DNA from: a virus
Virus record (IMG/VR): IMGVR_UViG_3300041409_000610
Location: 91,348 to 155,347 of that record
Direction: 5' to 3' (one strand)
Length of the DNA stretch: 64,000 nt
Below the pieces are notes generated by a model that was not told where the DNA came from, searched no databases, and saw nothing but the letters and a program-made list of their open reading frames with translations. Shown here one piece after another: positions 44,228 through 51,082 of the stretch (position 1 is the stretch's first letter; every line of letters begins with the position of its first letter). The position numbers and the translations under genes are program-made.

Positions 44228-44539
44228 ATGATCGAACGTCAGTGGCAGAAGCCCGGCAGATGCGAGCCCAATGGCGGCGAGTGCGTCGAGGTCGCCGTCC
44301 GAGCCAACGAGGTCGCCGTCCGAGACGGCAAGCTCGGCGAGGACAGCCCGGTCCTCGTCTTCGACCTCGCGGAGTGGGCCGCCCACCAGGCGGCCATCCT
44401 CGACGGTCAGTACGCCCTCGACGGCGCCGGTAGGGTGGCTGCGATCGCCGAGGCGATCGGCTCGCTCTCCGACATCGAGATGCTGGAACTGAGCGCCACG
44501 ATCAAGTCGCGGACGATGGACCTGCTGCTCCGCAGCTGA
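44228..44539 (+). CDS. DUF397-like protein (103 aa)
   Basis: ATG 44228 with AAGGAG upstream. W-K...C-NGGECVEVAVRANEVAVRDG, then SPVLVFDLAEWAAHQAAI matches the DUF397 signature (W-KSS-S...CVEVA...VAVRDSK-P-GP-L-F-W-F), a family abundant in Streptomyces next to WhiJ/XRE-type regulators. Here it carries an extra 40-residue helical C-terminus and has no XRE partner. It may interfere with a host regulator (inference). Confidence 0.82.
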   Translation: MIERQWQKPGRCEPNGGECVEVAVRANEVAVRDGKLGEDSPVLVFDLAEWAAHQAAILDGQYALDGAGRVAAIAEAIGSLSDIEMLELSATIKSRTMDLLLRS

Positions 44540-44550
44540 CCTGCGAACTT

Positions 44551-44590
44551 CACGCCCCCGAGGCCTCCCTCCTCGGGGGCGTGATCTTTT
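44551..44590 (+). terminator. Strong intrinsic terminator
   Basis: 13-bp perfect stem (44551-44563 with 44571-44583), CCTCCCT loop, followed by ATCTTTT. Closes the DUF397 unit. Confidence 0.85.
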
Positions 44591-44647
44591 GTCCACGTTC
44601 TGTCACCAAGGTGGTAGGTTCCAGTCGACAATTCCCCGCACTGGAGG
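44589..44647 (+). promoter_or_regulatory. Weak/diverged promoter plus leader
   Basis: TTGTCC (44589-44594) and TAGGTT (44615-44620) with a long 20-nt spacer; short repeat ACCA-AGG-TGGT (44605-44615) replaces the usual operator. Leader CCGCACTGGAGG 44636-44647. Confidence 0.4.
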
Positions 44648-44652
44648 CGATC

Positions 44653-45018
44653 ATGTCCTGGATTCACATGGCTGCCGACTTCAACCCACTCCACCACCCG
44701 TTCCCGTGGATCGTGTCCATCGGCAACGTGACCTCGGTCTTCTTCACCCGCCGAGGCAAGATCATCGGCTGGTGGATCCTCGCGGTCACCCAGCTGATCT
44801 TCATCATCCACAGCATCACCACGCCGACCGACACCGGCTTCATCATCGGCAACATCAGCATGCTGCTCGTGTCGCTCGACTCCGTCCGGCTCTGGAGCCA
44901 CCGGAAGGACGGCCGCGTGCCGGACCACCTGCGTGAGCAGCTCCCGGCGGCCGGGCAGGTCCGACACGTGTCCGCCGTCGTGGTCCCGCCCGTGTCGGAG
45001 TACCCCGCGCCACGCTGA
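44653..45018 (+). CDS. Multi-TM membrane protein (121 aa)
   Basis: ATG 44653 after the leader. Hydrophobic segments around residues 17-27, 36-55 and 62-77 with a short charged loop (TRRGK) between; cytoplasmic tail with RLWSHRKDGRVPDHL. Resembles small phage membrane proteins (PnuC/holin-like topology) but no family is assigned. Confidence 0.8.
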   Translation: MSWIHMAADFNPLHHPFPWIVSIGNVTSVFFTRRGKIIGWWILAVTQLIFIIHSITTPTDTGFIIGNISMLLVSLDSVRLWSHRKDGRVPDHLREQLPAAGQVRHVSAVVVPPVSEYPAPR

Positions 45019-45029
45019 TCAGCAAGGCC

Positions 45030-45087
45030 TTGCGCCCACCCTACCCAATCGGGTAGGGTGGGCGTATCACGTTGACCACACTGGAGG
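45030..45087 (+). promoter_or_regulatory. Palindromic promoter plus leader (copy 25), 14-bp arms
   Basis: -35 TTGCGC (45030-45035), -10 TAGGGT (45054-45059, 18-nt spacer). Palindrome 45033-45064 with 14-bp arms, centre AATC; near-identical to copy 7. Leader CCACACTGGAGG 45076-45087 in GACC...GGTC. Confidence 0.8.
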
Positions 45088-45092
45088 TCCCG

Positions 45093-45215
45093 ATGTCTGC
45101 GAAGACGAAGACCCAGCAGGTCCAGGAGCTGCGTCGCAGCTCGGCCGCCAGCCCGCACCGCAACAAGAAGGCCTACCGCCGCACCCGTAAGCACGCGGGC
45201 CGAGGGTGGTCCTGA
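45093..45215 (+). CDS. Small basic protein (40 aa)
   Basis: ATG 45093 after the leader. Lys/Arg/Ser-rich (SSAASPHRNKKAYRRTRKHA), no hydrophobic core; may bind nucleic acid. Stop overlaps the next ATG. Confidence 0.72.
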   Translation: MSAKTKTQQVQELRRSSAASPHRNKKAYRRTRKHAGRGWS

Positions 45216-45412
45216 TGGAGCCGGACTTTCTCGACCCGAACTACTGGCAGAAGCGCTACGAGGCCTCCGTGGCCGAGTACGACGTCCTGCCGCGCTGGCG
45301 CTGGCTCAAGCGCAGCAATCTGACGGAGAAGATCCGGGCCGAGCGCGGCTGCGCTCTCGCAGAGGTTCGTGCTCAGCTCGCCGAGTTGAAGCGCAAGCGG
45401 GAGGGGAGCTGA
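45215..45412 (+). CDS. Small helical protein (65 aa)
   Basis: ATG 45215 overlaps the previous TGA. MEPDFLDPNYWQKRYEASVA then a charged helix (ALAEVRAQLAELKRKREG). Function unknown. Confidence 0.78.
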   Translation: MEPDFLDPNYWQKRYEASVAEYDVLPRWRWLKRSNLTEKIRAERGCALAEVRAQLAELKRKREGS

Positions 45413-45435
45413 TCATGGTTGAAAACCCGTATAAC

Positions 45436-45447
45436 CCGCACAGGAGG
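45436..45447 (+). promoter_or_regulatory. SD leader deciding the start of 45454
   Basis: CCGCACAGGAGG seven bases before ATG 45454; favours it over the in-frame ATG 45415. Flanks C/A do not pair. Confidence 0.55.
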
Positions 45448-45453
45448 AACAGC

Positions 45454-46275
45454 ATGGCCCCGAACACCCCCACCGCCAAAGTCGAGTCCGTCGACCCCGT
45501 CAAGGCCCGCAAGTGGCTGAAGGACCACAACGTCCGCAACCGCAAGCTCCGTCCCGGCCGAGTCGAGGACCTCAAGAACGCGATCCTGCGCGGTGAGTGG
45601 CGAGTGGACGGCTCCCCCATTCGCTTCAGCGCGGAGAAGGTCCTGCTGGATGGCCAGCACCGGCTCAAAGCGATCGACGAGGCCGGGCTGACCGTGCAGT
45701 GCTTCGTGGTCCGGGGACTCGACCCGAACGCCCAGGAGGTCATGGACCGCAACCTGGCGCGCACCTACGCCGACAAGCTCCAGATCGACAAGGAGCCCAA
45801 TGCCACCACGCTGGCCAGCGCCGTCAACCTCATGTGGCGCTTCGAGCACGCCTACTTCGGCAAGGAGTCCTTCGGCAAGCGCGCGTCCTTCCCCCAGCTC
45901 GACGACGTGCTCAACCGGCACCCGGAACTGCGGCGCTCGGTGACGGCGGCGGGCTCGTACACCCAGAAGATCAAGATGCCGCGCGCCTACATCGCCGTGG
46001 CCCGCACGGTCTTCCTCGGGCTGGACGAGACGGACGCCGACCGGTTCCTCTCCGACCTGATGACGGGCGAGAACCTGACCTCGGTCGACCCGGCCTACCG
46101 GCTGCGCGAGGCGCTGAACCAGAACGCCCTGTCGGCCTCGAAGCGCTACTCCAGCGACCACCTGCTGGCCCTGACCTTCAAGGCCTGGAACACCTACCGC
46201 AAGGGCGAGCCCTGCAAGAACCTCTCCTTCCGCGCGGGCGGAGCCGCCCCCGAGGCCTTCCCGATGCCGATCTGA
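45454..46275 (+). CDS. ParB-like nuclease-domain protein 2 (273 aa)
   Basis: ATG 45454. VESVDPVKARKWLKDHNVRN, a helix-rich segment, then KVLLDGQHRLKAIDEAGLTV (about residues 62-81), the DGQHR box, followed by MDRNLARTYADKLQ. Same plan and size as 15234 and clearly paralogous. May bind DNA or cleave it; no partner ParA is seen. Confidence 0.9.
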   Translation: MAPNTPTAKVESVDPVKARKWLKDHNVRNRKLRPGRVEDLKNAILRGEWRVDGSPIRFSAEKVLLDGQHRLKAIDEAGLTVQCFVVRGLDPNAQEVMDRNLARTYADKLQIDKEPNATTLASAVNLMWRFEHAYFGKESFGKRASFPQLDDVLNRHPELRRSVTAAGSYTQKIKMPRAYIAVARTVFLGLDETDADRFLSDLMTGENLTSVDPAYRLREALNQNALSASKRYSSDHLLALTFKAWNTYRKGEPCKNLSFRAGGAAPEAFPMPI

Positions 46276-46286
46276 GGAGCAACACC

Positions 46287-46610
46287 ATGACCGACTTCCT
46301 GCCCGAGCTGCCCGACGGCTACAGCTGGCAGCTGATCGCAGAGGACGGCCGAAACTGCACCGGCGAGTACCTCGCCGAGTGCGACGCCGTCGAGGCGCGG
46401 ATCTGGTGCGAGAACGGCGATTCCGTGCTCGTGCTCAAGCGCACCGGCGACTTCGGCTATTGGGGCCCCGGAGGAGTGGACGGCGAAGGTGGCCTGCGCA
46501 AGTGGACCATCGAAGGCCACGCCCCCGACGGCCTGATGGACTGGGAGCAGTTCGAGACCTTGTCCCAGATCCCGCACCGGATCAACCTTCCCACCGAGGA
46601 GCACGCGTGA
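46287..46610 (+). CDS. Hypothetical protein (107 aa)
   Basis: ATG 46287 with GAGGAGC upstream. Strand-rich, Trp/Gly-rich (SVLVLKRTGDFGYWGPGGVD). Function unknown; overlaps the MazG-like gene by four bases. Confidence 0.8.
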   Translation: MTDFLPELPDGYSWQLIAEDGRNCTGEYLAECDAVEARIWCENGDSVLVLKRTGDFGYWGPGGVDGEGGLRKWTIEGHAPDGLMDWEQFETLSQIPHRINLPTEEHA

Positions 46611-47335
46611 CCGAACACGAAGAGCAGCAGCGGCCGACGCCGAACGGCAGCGTCCACATCCACGATCTGGTGTCCCAGGACCACCAGGACCGCAAGGCTC
46701 TCGGTACCGAGCGCTACGGCACCCCGCTCCAGGCCGACAACGGCCGCGACGCGCTGCGCGACGCCTACGAGGAGTCCCTGGACCTCTCGGTCTACCTCCG
46801 GCAGGCGATGGAGGAGCGCAACCTCAAGCTGGCCACGCTGCGCGATCGCCTGGAGAACACCGTCCTGAATGAGCTGGCCATCGGCGAGCGTGAGGATCTG
46901 GTGAACGAGCTGATCCAGCTCATCACGCCGTTCGTGGCCACCCCGAGCCGAGCGCCGGAGGTGCGCTGGCACGACGCCACCGGTGAGACCTGGCCCATCA
47001 CCCCGGGCAAGACCATGCAGTTCCCGGGCGGTGTCGGCGCCTTCTCGCTCTCCTTCGGCGAAGAGAAGGTCGAGGAGCCCATCTCGCCGGTCGCCGAGGC
47101 TGCGGACGCGGCCTACGAGGCTTTCGTGACCATGGACTCGCACGCCTCCGAGCCGAACCTGGAGCAGGTGCACACGGCACTCTCGAAGGTCGACGAGGTC
47201 CGGCTGGACGCGCTGCTCGGGATGACCGAGACCCTGCGGACCGCGATCGTCCAGCGCAAGCGGGATTCCATCCTGACCCAGCTTCGCCAGGAGCGGACCC
47301 CCGAAGGGATGGTCTCCACGATCGGCGAGGTGTAG
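46607..47335 (+). CDS. MazG-like pyrophosphohydrolase with C-terminal extension (242 aa)
   Basis: GTG 46607, four-base overlap. The core QDRKALGTERYGTPLQADNG followed by RDALRDAYEESLDLSVYLRQ (residues 27-66) is the signature of phage MazG-like all-alpha NTP pyrophosphatases (acidic EExxD metal site). The remaining 160 residues are helical and unassigned. Could hydrolyse non-canonical dNTPs or lower (p)ppGpp-related nucleotides; substrate unproven. Confidence 0.82.
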   Translation: MTEHEEQQRPTPNGSVHIHDLVSQDHQDRKALGTERYGTPLQADNGRDALRDAYEESLDLSVYLRQAMEERNLKLATLRDRLENTVLNELAIGEREDLVNELIQLITPFVATPSRAPEVRWHDATGETWPITPGKTMQFPGGVGAFSLSFGEEKVEEPISPVAEAADAAYEAFVTMDSHASEPNLEQVHTALSKVDEVRLDALLGMTETLRTAIVQRKRDSILTQLRQERTPEGMVSTIGEV

Positions 47336-47341
47336 CCGCCG

Positions 47342-47369
47342 GGCCCGGGAGGTTCACGCCTCCCGGGCC
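47342..47369 (+). terminator. Terminator directly before promoter copy 27
   Basis: 11-bp perfect stem (47342-47352 with 47359-47369), loop TTCACG, then TTG, which is also the -35 of the next promoter. Confidence 0.7.
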
Positions 47370-47427
47370 TTGCTGCGCACTACCCGATCAGGTAGTATCG
47401 GAAGCACATCACGAGCCGCACTGGAGG
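47370..47427 (+). promoter_or_regulatory. Palindromic promoter plus leader (copy 27)
   Basis: -35 TTGCTG (47370-47375), 17-nt spacer, -10 TAGTAT (47393-47398), palindrome CTACCCGATCAGGTAG (47380-47395, one mismatch). Leader 47416-47427, closing pair G-C. Confidence 0.75.
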
Positions 47428-47436
47428 CAGGTAACC

Positions 47437-47907
47437 ATGGATCCCATCGGCACGGTCCGCCGCGAGGACCACCACGACGACGGCGAGGCGCCGGGCTACA
47501 CGATCTGGATCCGGCAGCAGCCGACCTACCCGGATGACCAGCTGCCGGACACCGAGTGGACCTGCCTCTGGTCGACCTCGCCCGGCAACATCGGCGCCCG
47601 GCTCGGCGACGACATCACCGAGCACTCTGAGATCGTCGGCGCGGTGCCCGGAACCCCGGCGGAGACCGGCTCGGACGTCCAGGTCGGCGACCGCGTGGAG
47701 ACGCTGCCCGGCGCGCTCTACTGGACCGATGAGCCCCAGCCGGGCCGTATCTCGGAAATTCAGGGTCCCGAGCCGCACTTCAACATCTTCTTCGACGAGC
47801 CGCAGTTCGTCGCCGGAGAGTTCCCGGCGACCTACACCCGCTGGTCCCTGCGGCGCCTGCACTTCACGCTGCTGGAGACCGATTTCAACGAGTCCACGGA
47901 GGACTGA
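47437..47907 (+). CDS. Hypothetical protein (156 aa)
   Basis: ATG 47437 after the leader. Acidic beta-rich protein (IGTVRREDHHDDGEAPGYTI; FNIFFDEPQFVAGEFPATYT). The middle (DVQVGDRVETLPGALYWTDE) resembles a small barrel. Function unknown. Confidence 0.82.
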   Translation: MDPIGTVRREDHHDDGEAPGYTIWIRQQPTYPDDQLPDTEWTCLWSTSPGNIGARLGDDITEHSEIVGAVPGTPAETGSDVQVGDRVETLPGALYWTDEPQPGRISEIQGPEPHFNIFFDEPQFVAGEFPATYTRWSLRRLHFTLLETDFNESTED

Positions 47908-48122
47908 TGAGCGAGAAGGTCACCGTCACCACCCCTGAGTGCCGGGTGTGTCACCGCAGCGAGGAGATGCAGCTGGATGCCGAGAAGGTCAGGCAGTGGC
48001 GTGAGGGTGCGTGCATCCAGGATGTCTTCCCGGGCATGACGGCCAACGACCGCGAGCTGCTCCAGAGCGGTCTGCACCCGAGGTGCTGGGACATCCTCTT
48101 CCCCGAGGACGAGGACGACTGA
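47907..48122 (+). CDS. KVTVTTPEC-family actinophage protein (71 aa)
   Basis: ATG 47907 overlaps the previous TGA. KVTVTTPECRVCHRSEEMQL then WREGACIQDVFPGMTANDRE and HPRCW: a small zinc-like family common in actinobacteriophages. Function unknown. Confidence 0.88.
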   Translation: MSEKVTVTTPECRVCHRSEEMQLDAEKVRQWREGACIQDVFPGMTANDRELLQSGLHPRCWDILFPEDEDD

Positions 48123-48340
48123 TGGTCAGCGACCGGGACAGGGAGCTGATGCAGCGCTACAACCGCGCGCCGTGGTGCGACATCTGCGAGCGCCCTGCCG
48201 TCTTCAACGAGGCGCTCGGGATGCGGCACAGCTCGCAGGACTTCCCGTTCGGCATCCCGGAGCACCTCGACGACAGCGACGGCCACGAAGTGACTATGCG
48301 GCGGTGGTTCGACACCCCGCTCTATCCGGCGGAGGGCTGA
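48122..48340 (+). CDS. Hypothetical protein (72 aa)
   Basis: ATG 48122 follows the previous TGA by sharing its A. CDICERPAVFNEALGM, one CxxC; His/Asp-rich C-terminus. Function unknown. Confidence 0.78.
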   Translation: MVSDRDRELMQRYNRAPWCDICERPAVFNEALGMRHSSQDFPFGIPEHLDDSDGHEVTMRRWFDTPLYPAEG

Positions 48341-48585
48341 TGACGGTCTACGAGGGCGAGATCGAGTGGCGCGTGGAGGACGGCGGTCAGGCCCTGATCG
48401 TCGATGCGGTGTCCGGTGACGCGCCGGGCGGCGTGGGCGTCACACTCACCTCCTGGGCAGACGAAGCCCCGGGTGTCTGGTTCTCCAGGTACGACCTCGA
48501 CGACATCGCCAAGGTCCACCCCGAGCTGGCGAAGCTCATCGCGGGCAAATCACGCCTGCGCATCACAGTCGAGGCGCTGGACTGA
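48340..48585 (+). CDS. Beta-rich hypothetical protein (81 aa)
   Basis: ATG 48340 overlaps the previous TGA. GEIEWRVEDGGQALIVDAVS and WFSRYDLDDIAKVHPELAKL: beta sheet then helix. Function unknown. Confidence 0.8.
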   Translation: MTVYEGEIEWRVEDGGQALIVDAVSGDAPGGVGVTLTSWADEAPGVWFSRYDLDDIAKVHPELAKLIAGKSRLRITVEALD

Positions 48586-48971
48586 TGGCCAGGGGCAAGA
48601 CGGCCAGGATCGCCGTGCACTTCTTCGCCGAGGACGGCTTCATGGTGCGCGGCGTGTCCGACCCCTGCGAGGCCTACCGGCTCGCGCTGGAGGAGGCCAT
48701 CGACTCCGACTGGAACGGCCAGCGCATCGGCGGCTGGGCCTACGACGCCGGTCAGCCCGAGGTCGAGGGCGAGACGGCGTGGCCGAACACCGAGAAGGAC
48801 ATCACCGCCCTGGCCGACGAGGTCTGGGAAAAGATCAAGAGCGCCCGCGTCCGGCGCTGCCGGATCGTCCCGACCGGCCCCGACCACCCGGAGGGCTACA
48901 CCTGGATGGTCTGGGAGCAGAGCGACGACGCCAAGGGGCCGGGGATCTTCACGGCCGTCATGTTCTTCTGA
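48585..48971 (+). CDS. Hypothetical protein (128 aa)
   Basis: ATG 48585 overlaps the previous TGA. ARIAVHFFAEDGFMVRGVSD then AYRLALEEAIDSDW, strand-helix; helical middle. Function unknown. Confidence 0.8.
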   Translation: MARGKTARIAVHFFAEDGFMVRGVSDPCEAYRLALEEAIDSDWNGQRIGGWAYDAGQPEVEGETAWPNTEKDITALADEVWEKIKSARVRRCRIVPTGPDHPEGYTWMVWEQSDDAKGPGIFTAVMFF

Positions 48972-48985
48972 CGAAGGGAACGATC

Positions 48986-49498
48986 ATGGGAATGTCATCA
49001 ACCGCGAAACTGGCCTACGGCTTCGACCTCGGCGGCGACGAGGACGGCTGGAACCTTCCCGACCTGGACTACGGCCAGTGGCGGCCGTCGGACCTGCCCG
49101 AGGACGAAGAGGACGAGTTCGACTTCGCCGAGTGGGTGGAGGACAAGCTCCTGGTCGACGCAGGCTTCACCGAGACGGACGACGAGGACGACGGCTACTT
49201 CACCCGCAAGCGCGCGGCCAGGGCTCAGCTGGGCGTCCAGGCGATCAGCAGCGGCAACCACGACTACTTCCGCCACCTGCTGGTCGCCTGGAGTGAGACG
49301 GGACTCGGCAGCGACCCGACGGCGATCGACTTCGCCGAACTGGAGCGGCGCCGGGTCGAGGAGGACTGGGACGCCAAGCTGCTCAGCGCGGCCCGGGTGC
49401 TCGGGATGCCGAAGATCATGGTTCCGAGCAAGCGCTGGGACGAAGAACTGGCCGTCGAGCAGAAGCCGCACTGGATGCTCACGGCCTTCTACGGCTAG
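48986..49498 (+). CDS. Acidic hypothetical protein (170 aa)
   Basis: ATG 48986 with AAGGGAA upstream. MGMSSTAKLAYGFDLGGDED followed by acidic PEDEEDEFDFAEWVEDKLLV: a known style of small actinophage protein that starts 'AKLAYGFDLGG'. Basic helical middle. Function unknown. Confidence 0.85.
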   Translation: MGMSSTAKLAYGFDLGGDEDGWNLPDLDYGQWRPSDLPEDEEDEFDFAEWVEDKLLVDAGFTETDDEDDGYFTRKRAARAQLGVQAISSGNHDYFRHLLVAWSETGLGSDPTAIDFAELERRRVEEDWDAKLLSAARVLGMPKIMVPSKRWDEELAVEQKPHWMLTAFYG

Positions 49499-49584
49499 TT
49501 GTAGACGCCCTCATATGCCGTCATAGGCGCGCGAGGTAACGCAACCCCCACGACTTTCTGGCAAGTCACCCGAAAGGACTAGCG

Positions 49585-49812
49585 ATGGACGACCTGGACG
49601 GCATTCAGTTGCTGCCGGACAGCACCGAGGAGGCGCCGGAGGTGTTCGAGGTCGTCATCACGCTGACCACGCGCCACCCGGCCGATCTGGGGCCCGTGGT
49701 GGACGCCGTGGAGAACGTCGTCCGGATCGCGCCGAACGTCACCGGCAAGGTCGACGGCGGCGAGCAGTACACCCGTACTTTTTACGGCTGGGATCTGAGA
49801 GGTGATCGCTGA
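49585..49812 (+). CDS. Hypothetical protein (75 aa)
   Basis: ATG 49585 with AAAGGAC upstream. VFEVVITLTTRHPADLGPVV then a strand; ferredoxin-like strand-helix-strand possible. The 85 bases before it (49499-49584) contain no operator and no ORF. Confidence 0.78.
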   Translation: MDDLDGIQLLPDSTEEAPEVFEVVITLTTRHPADLGPVVDAVENVVRIAPNVTGKVDGGEQYTRTFYGWDLRGDR

Positions 49813-50078
49813 TGGGTTTCGACGAGCCGTGGTGCGACCTGTACGACATGCCCTCGCTCGGGTGCGCCCACTGCCGGGGCAACAACCGCACCGTCGAGGA
49901 GCAGTCCGAAGCCGACACCATCGCGCTCCAGAAGAAGCTGCTGGCGACCGACCCGCGCTGGTTCCCGGCTCAGTGGCCGGGCACCTGCGGGCAGTGCGGA
50001 ACGGGCTTCCCGCCCGGCACGCTCATCCGCCAGCCTGCGCCCCCGGACTACTCCTGGGTCGCCGAGTGCTGCTCATGA
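49812..50078 (+). CDS. Zinc-binding hypothetical protein (88 aa)
   Basis: ATG 49812 overlaps the previous TGA. CAHCRGN (about residue 18), CGQCGTGFPPGTLI (about 59) and a C-terminal CC; the second motif resembles a rubredoxin-like or PARP-type knuckle seen in phage proteins. Function unknown. Confidence 0.82.
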   Translation: MGFDEPWCDLYDMPSLGCAHCRGNNRTVEEQSEADTIALQKKLLATDPRWFPAQWPGTCGQCGTGFPPGTLIRQPAPPDYSWVAECCS

Positions 50079-50097
50079 GCTGACCTGACCAAAATCC

Positions 50098-50109
50098 CCG
50101 CACTGGAGG
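50098..50109 (+). promoter_or_regulatory. SD leader without palindrome
   Basis: CCGCACTGGAGG eight bases before ATG 50118; flanks C/A do not pair and no operator precedes it. Confidence 0.5.
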
Positions 50110-50117
50110 AGATCGTC

Positions 50118-50396
50118 ATGCCGACCCCGATCCTGCCGCCCATCCTGGCCCTGGTCGAACTGACCGACTGGGGTGCCGCCAACGTCGTGTTCCCGGACGT
50201 CGACCTCATCGGCTCGATCCGGCGAATCGGCCGTTACAGCTACATCGCCTTCGCCGAGAACGGCATCGAGGCGGGCCGGGCAGCGCGCTACGAGTCCGCC
50301 GCCCGCGCACTGGCCCGCCACCTGGGCCTGCGCGACAAGCACATGATCAACGTCGAGATCGTCGACTCCATCCCGAGAAAGAAGATCCACTTATGA
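50118..50396 (+). CDS. Hypothetical protein (92 aa)
   Basis: ATG 50118 after a leader. Strand-rich N-terminus, then helix AARYESAARALARHLGL and basic tail PRKKIHL. Function unknown. Confidence 0.8.
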   Translation: MPTPILPPILALVELTDWGAANVVFPDVDLIGSIRRIGRYSYIAFAENGIEAGRAARYESAARALARHLGLRDKHMINVEIVDSIPRKKIHL

Positions 50397-50677
50397 CGCT
50401 CAGCTCCAGGCTCGAAAACCTGCTCAGCTGGTCACTGCTGAGGATCTGGCTGGCCGACGCCAAGATGAAAGAGAAGGCCCTCGGAGCCAAGGTGAAGATC
50501 AAGATCACCGGCTCCGGCGACCAGTGCACGATCAAGGTCACCTGCACGGCCAAGCGCGAGGCCCTGTGGCAGATCGAGTCGAGCGGGAGCTACAAGGACC
50601 TGGCCGAGGCCGTGCTGGCGATCGACGACAAGAACGAGCGCCCTTCGACCGAGTGGTACAAGGCCAACACCCCCTAG
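50393..50677 (+). CDS. Small basic protein (94 aa)
   Basis: ATG 50393, four-base overlap. Helix (LENLLSWSLLRIWLADAKMK) then a Lys-rich beta region (AKVKIKITGSGDQCTIKVTC). Function unknown. Ends just before promoter copy 28. Confidence 0.8.
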   Translation: MTLSSRLENLLSWSLLRIWLADAKMKEKALGAKVKIKITGSGDQCTIKVTCTAKREALWQIESSGSYKDLAEAVLAIDDKNERPSTEWYKANTP

Positions 50678-50703
50678 ACGGGTAGTACTCATTGGGGTAG
50701 TAT
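50675..50703 (+). promoter_or_regulatory. Degenerate palindromic promoter (copy 28) of the LuxR-type gene
   Basis: -35 TAGACG (50675-50680), 17-nt spacer, -10 TAGTAT (50698-50703). The left arm is degraded (GTACTC in place of CTACCC); the right half GGGGTAG is kept. No SD-hairpin leader follows. The altered operator may mean weaker or different control of the regulator. Confidence 0.55.
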
Positions 50704-50744
50704 CGAACGTAGAAGTACCCCCGACTCAGAGGAAAGAGAACGAC

Positions 50745-51017
50745 ATGAGCACGACCGAGCACCGTCCGCTGACGGTGAAGGAGGACGAGGTCTTCCGGCT
50801 GGTGGCCGTCGGCCTGACGAACGAACAGATCTCCGGTCACATCGAGACCGGCGTCGACAACGTGAAGTCGCACATCCGCAGCATCTTCGGGAAGGTCGGC
50901 GCGAACAGCCGAACCCAAGCCGTGAGCCTCGGCTTCCGGAAGGGGCTACTGGACAAGGCGGACATCGACGAACTCGCCGTGAGCCTCGACAAGAGCCCCG
51001 TGATCGTCGAGGACTGA
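50745..51017 (+). CDS. LuxR/GerE-type HTH regulator (90 aa)
   Basis: ATG 50745 with GAGGAAAGAG upstream. PLTVKEDEVFRLVAVGLTNE (residues 8-27), then QISGHIETGVDNVKSHIRSI and AQAV-type GLL end match the four-helix GerE domain (LT-E-EV--LVA-GL-N--IA--L--S--TVK-H). No receiver domain. Such domains bind DNA dyads as dimers, so this is the best local candidate to recognise the dispersed palindromes; untested. Confidence 0.88.
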   Translation: MSTTEHRPLTVKEDEVFRLVAVGLTNEQISGHIETGVDNVKSHIRSIFGKVGANSRTQAVSLGFRKGLLDKADIDELAVSLDKSPVIVED

Positions 51018-51050
51018 CAGTCACCGGCTGACGAGCGAGGGGTGCTTCAC

Positions 51051-51080
51051 GATCCCCGGGAGAGTGATCTCCCGGGGATC
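51051..51080 (+). terminator. Terminator after the LuxR-type gene
   Basis: 13-bp perfect stem (51051-51063 with 51068-51080), GTGA loop; promoter copy 29 begins three bases later. Confidence 0.7.
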
Positions 51081-51082
51081 GC

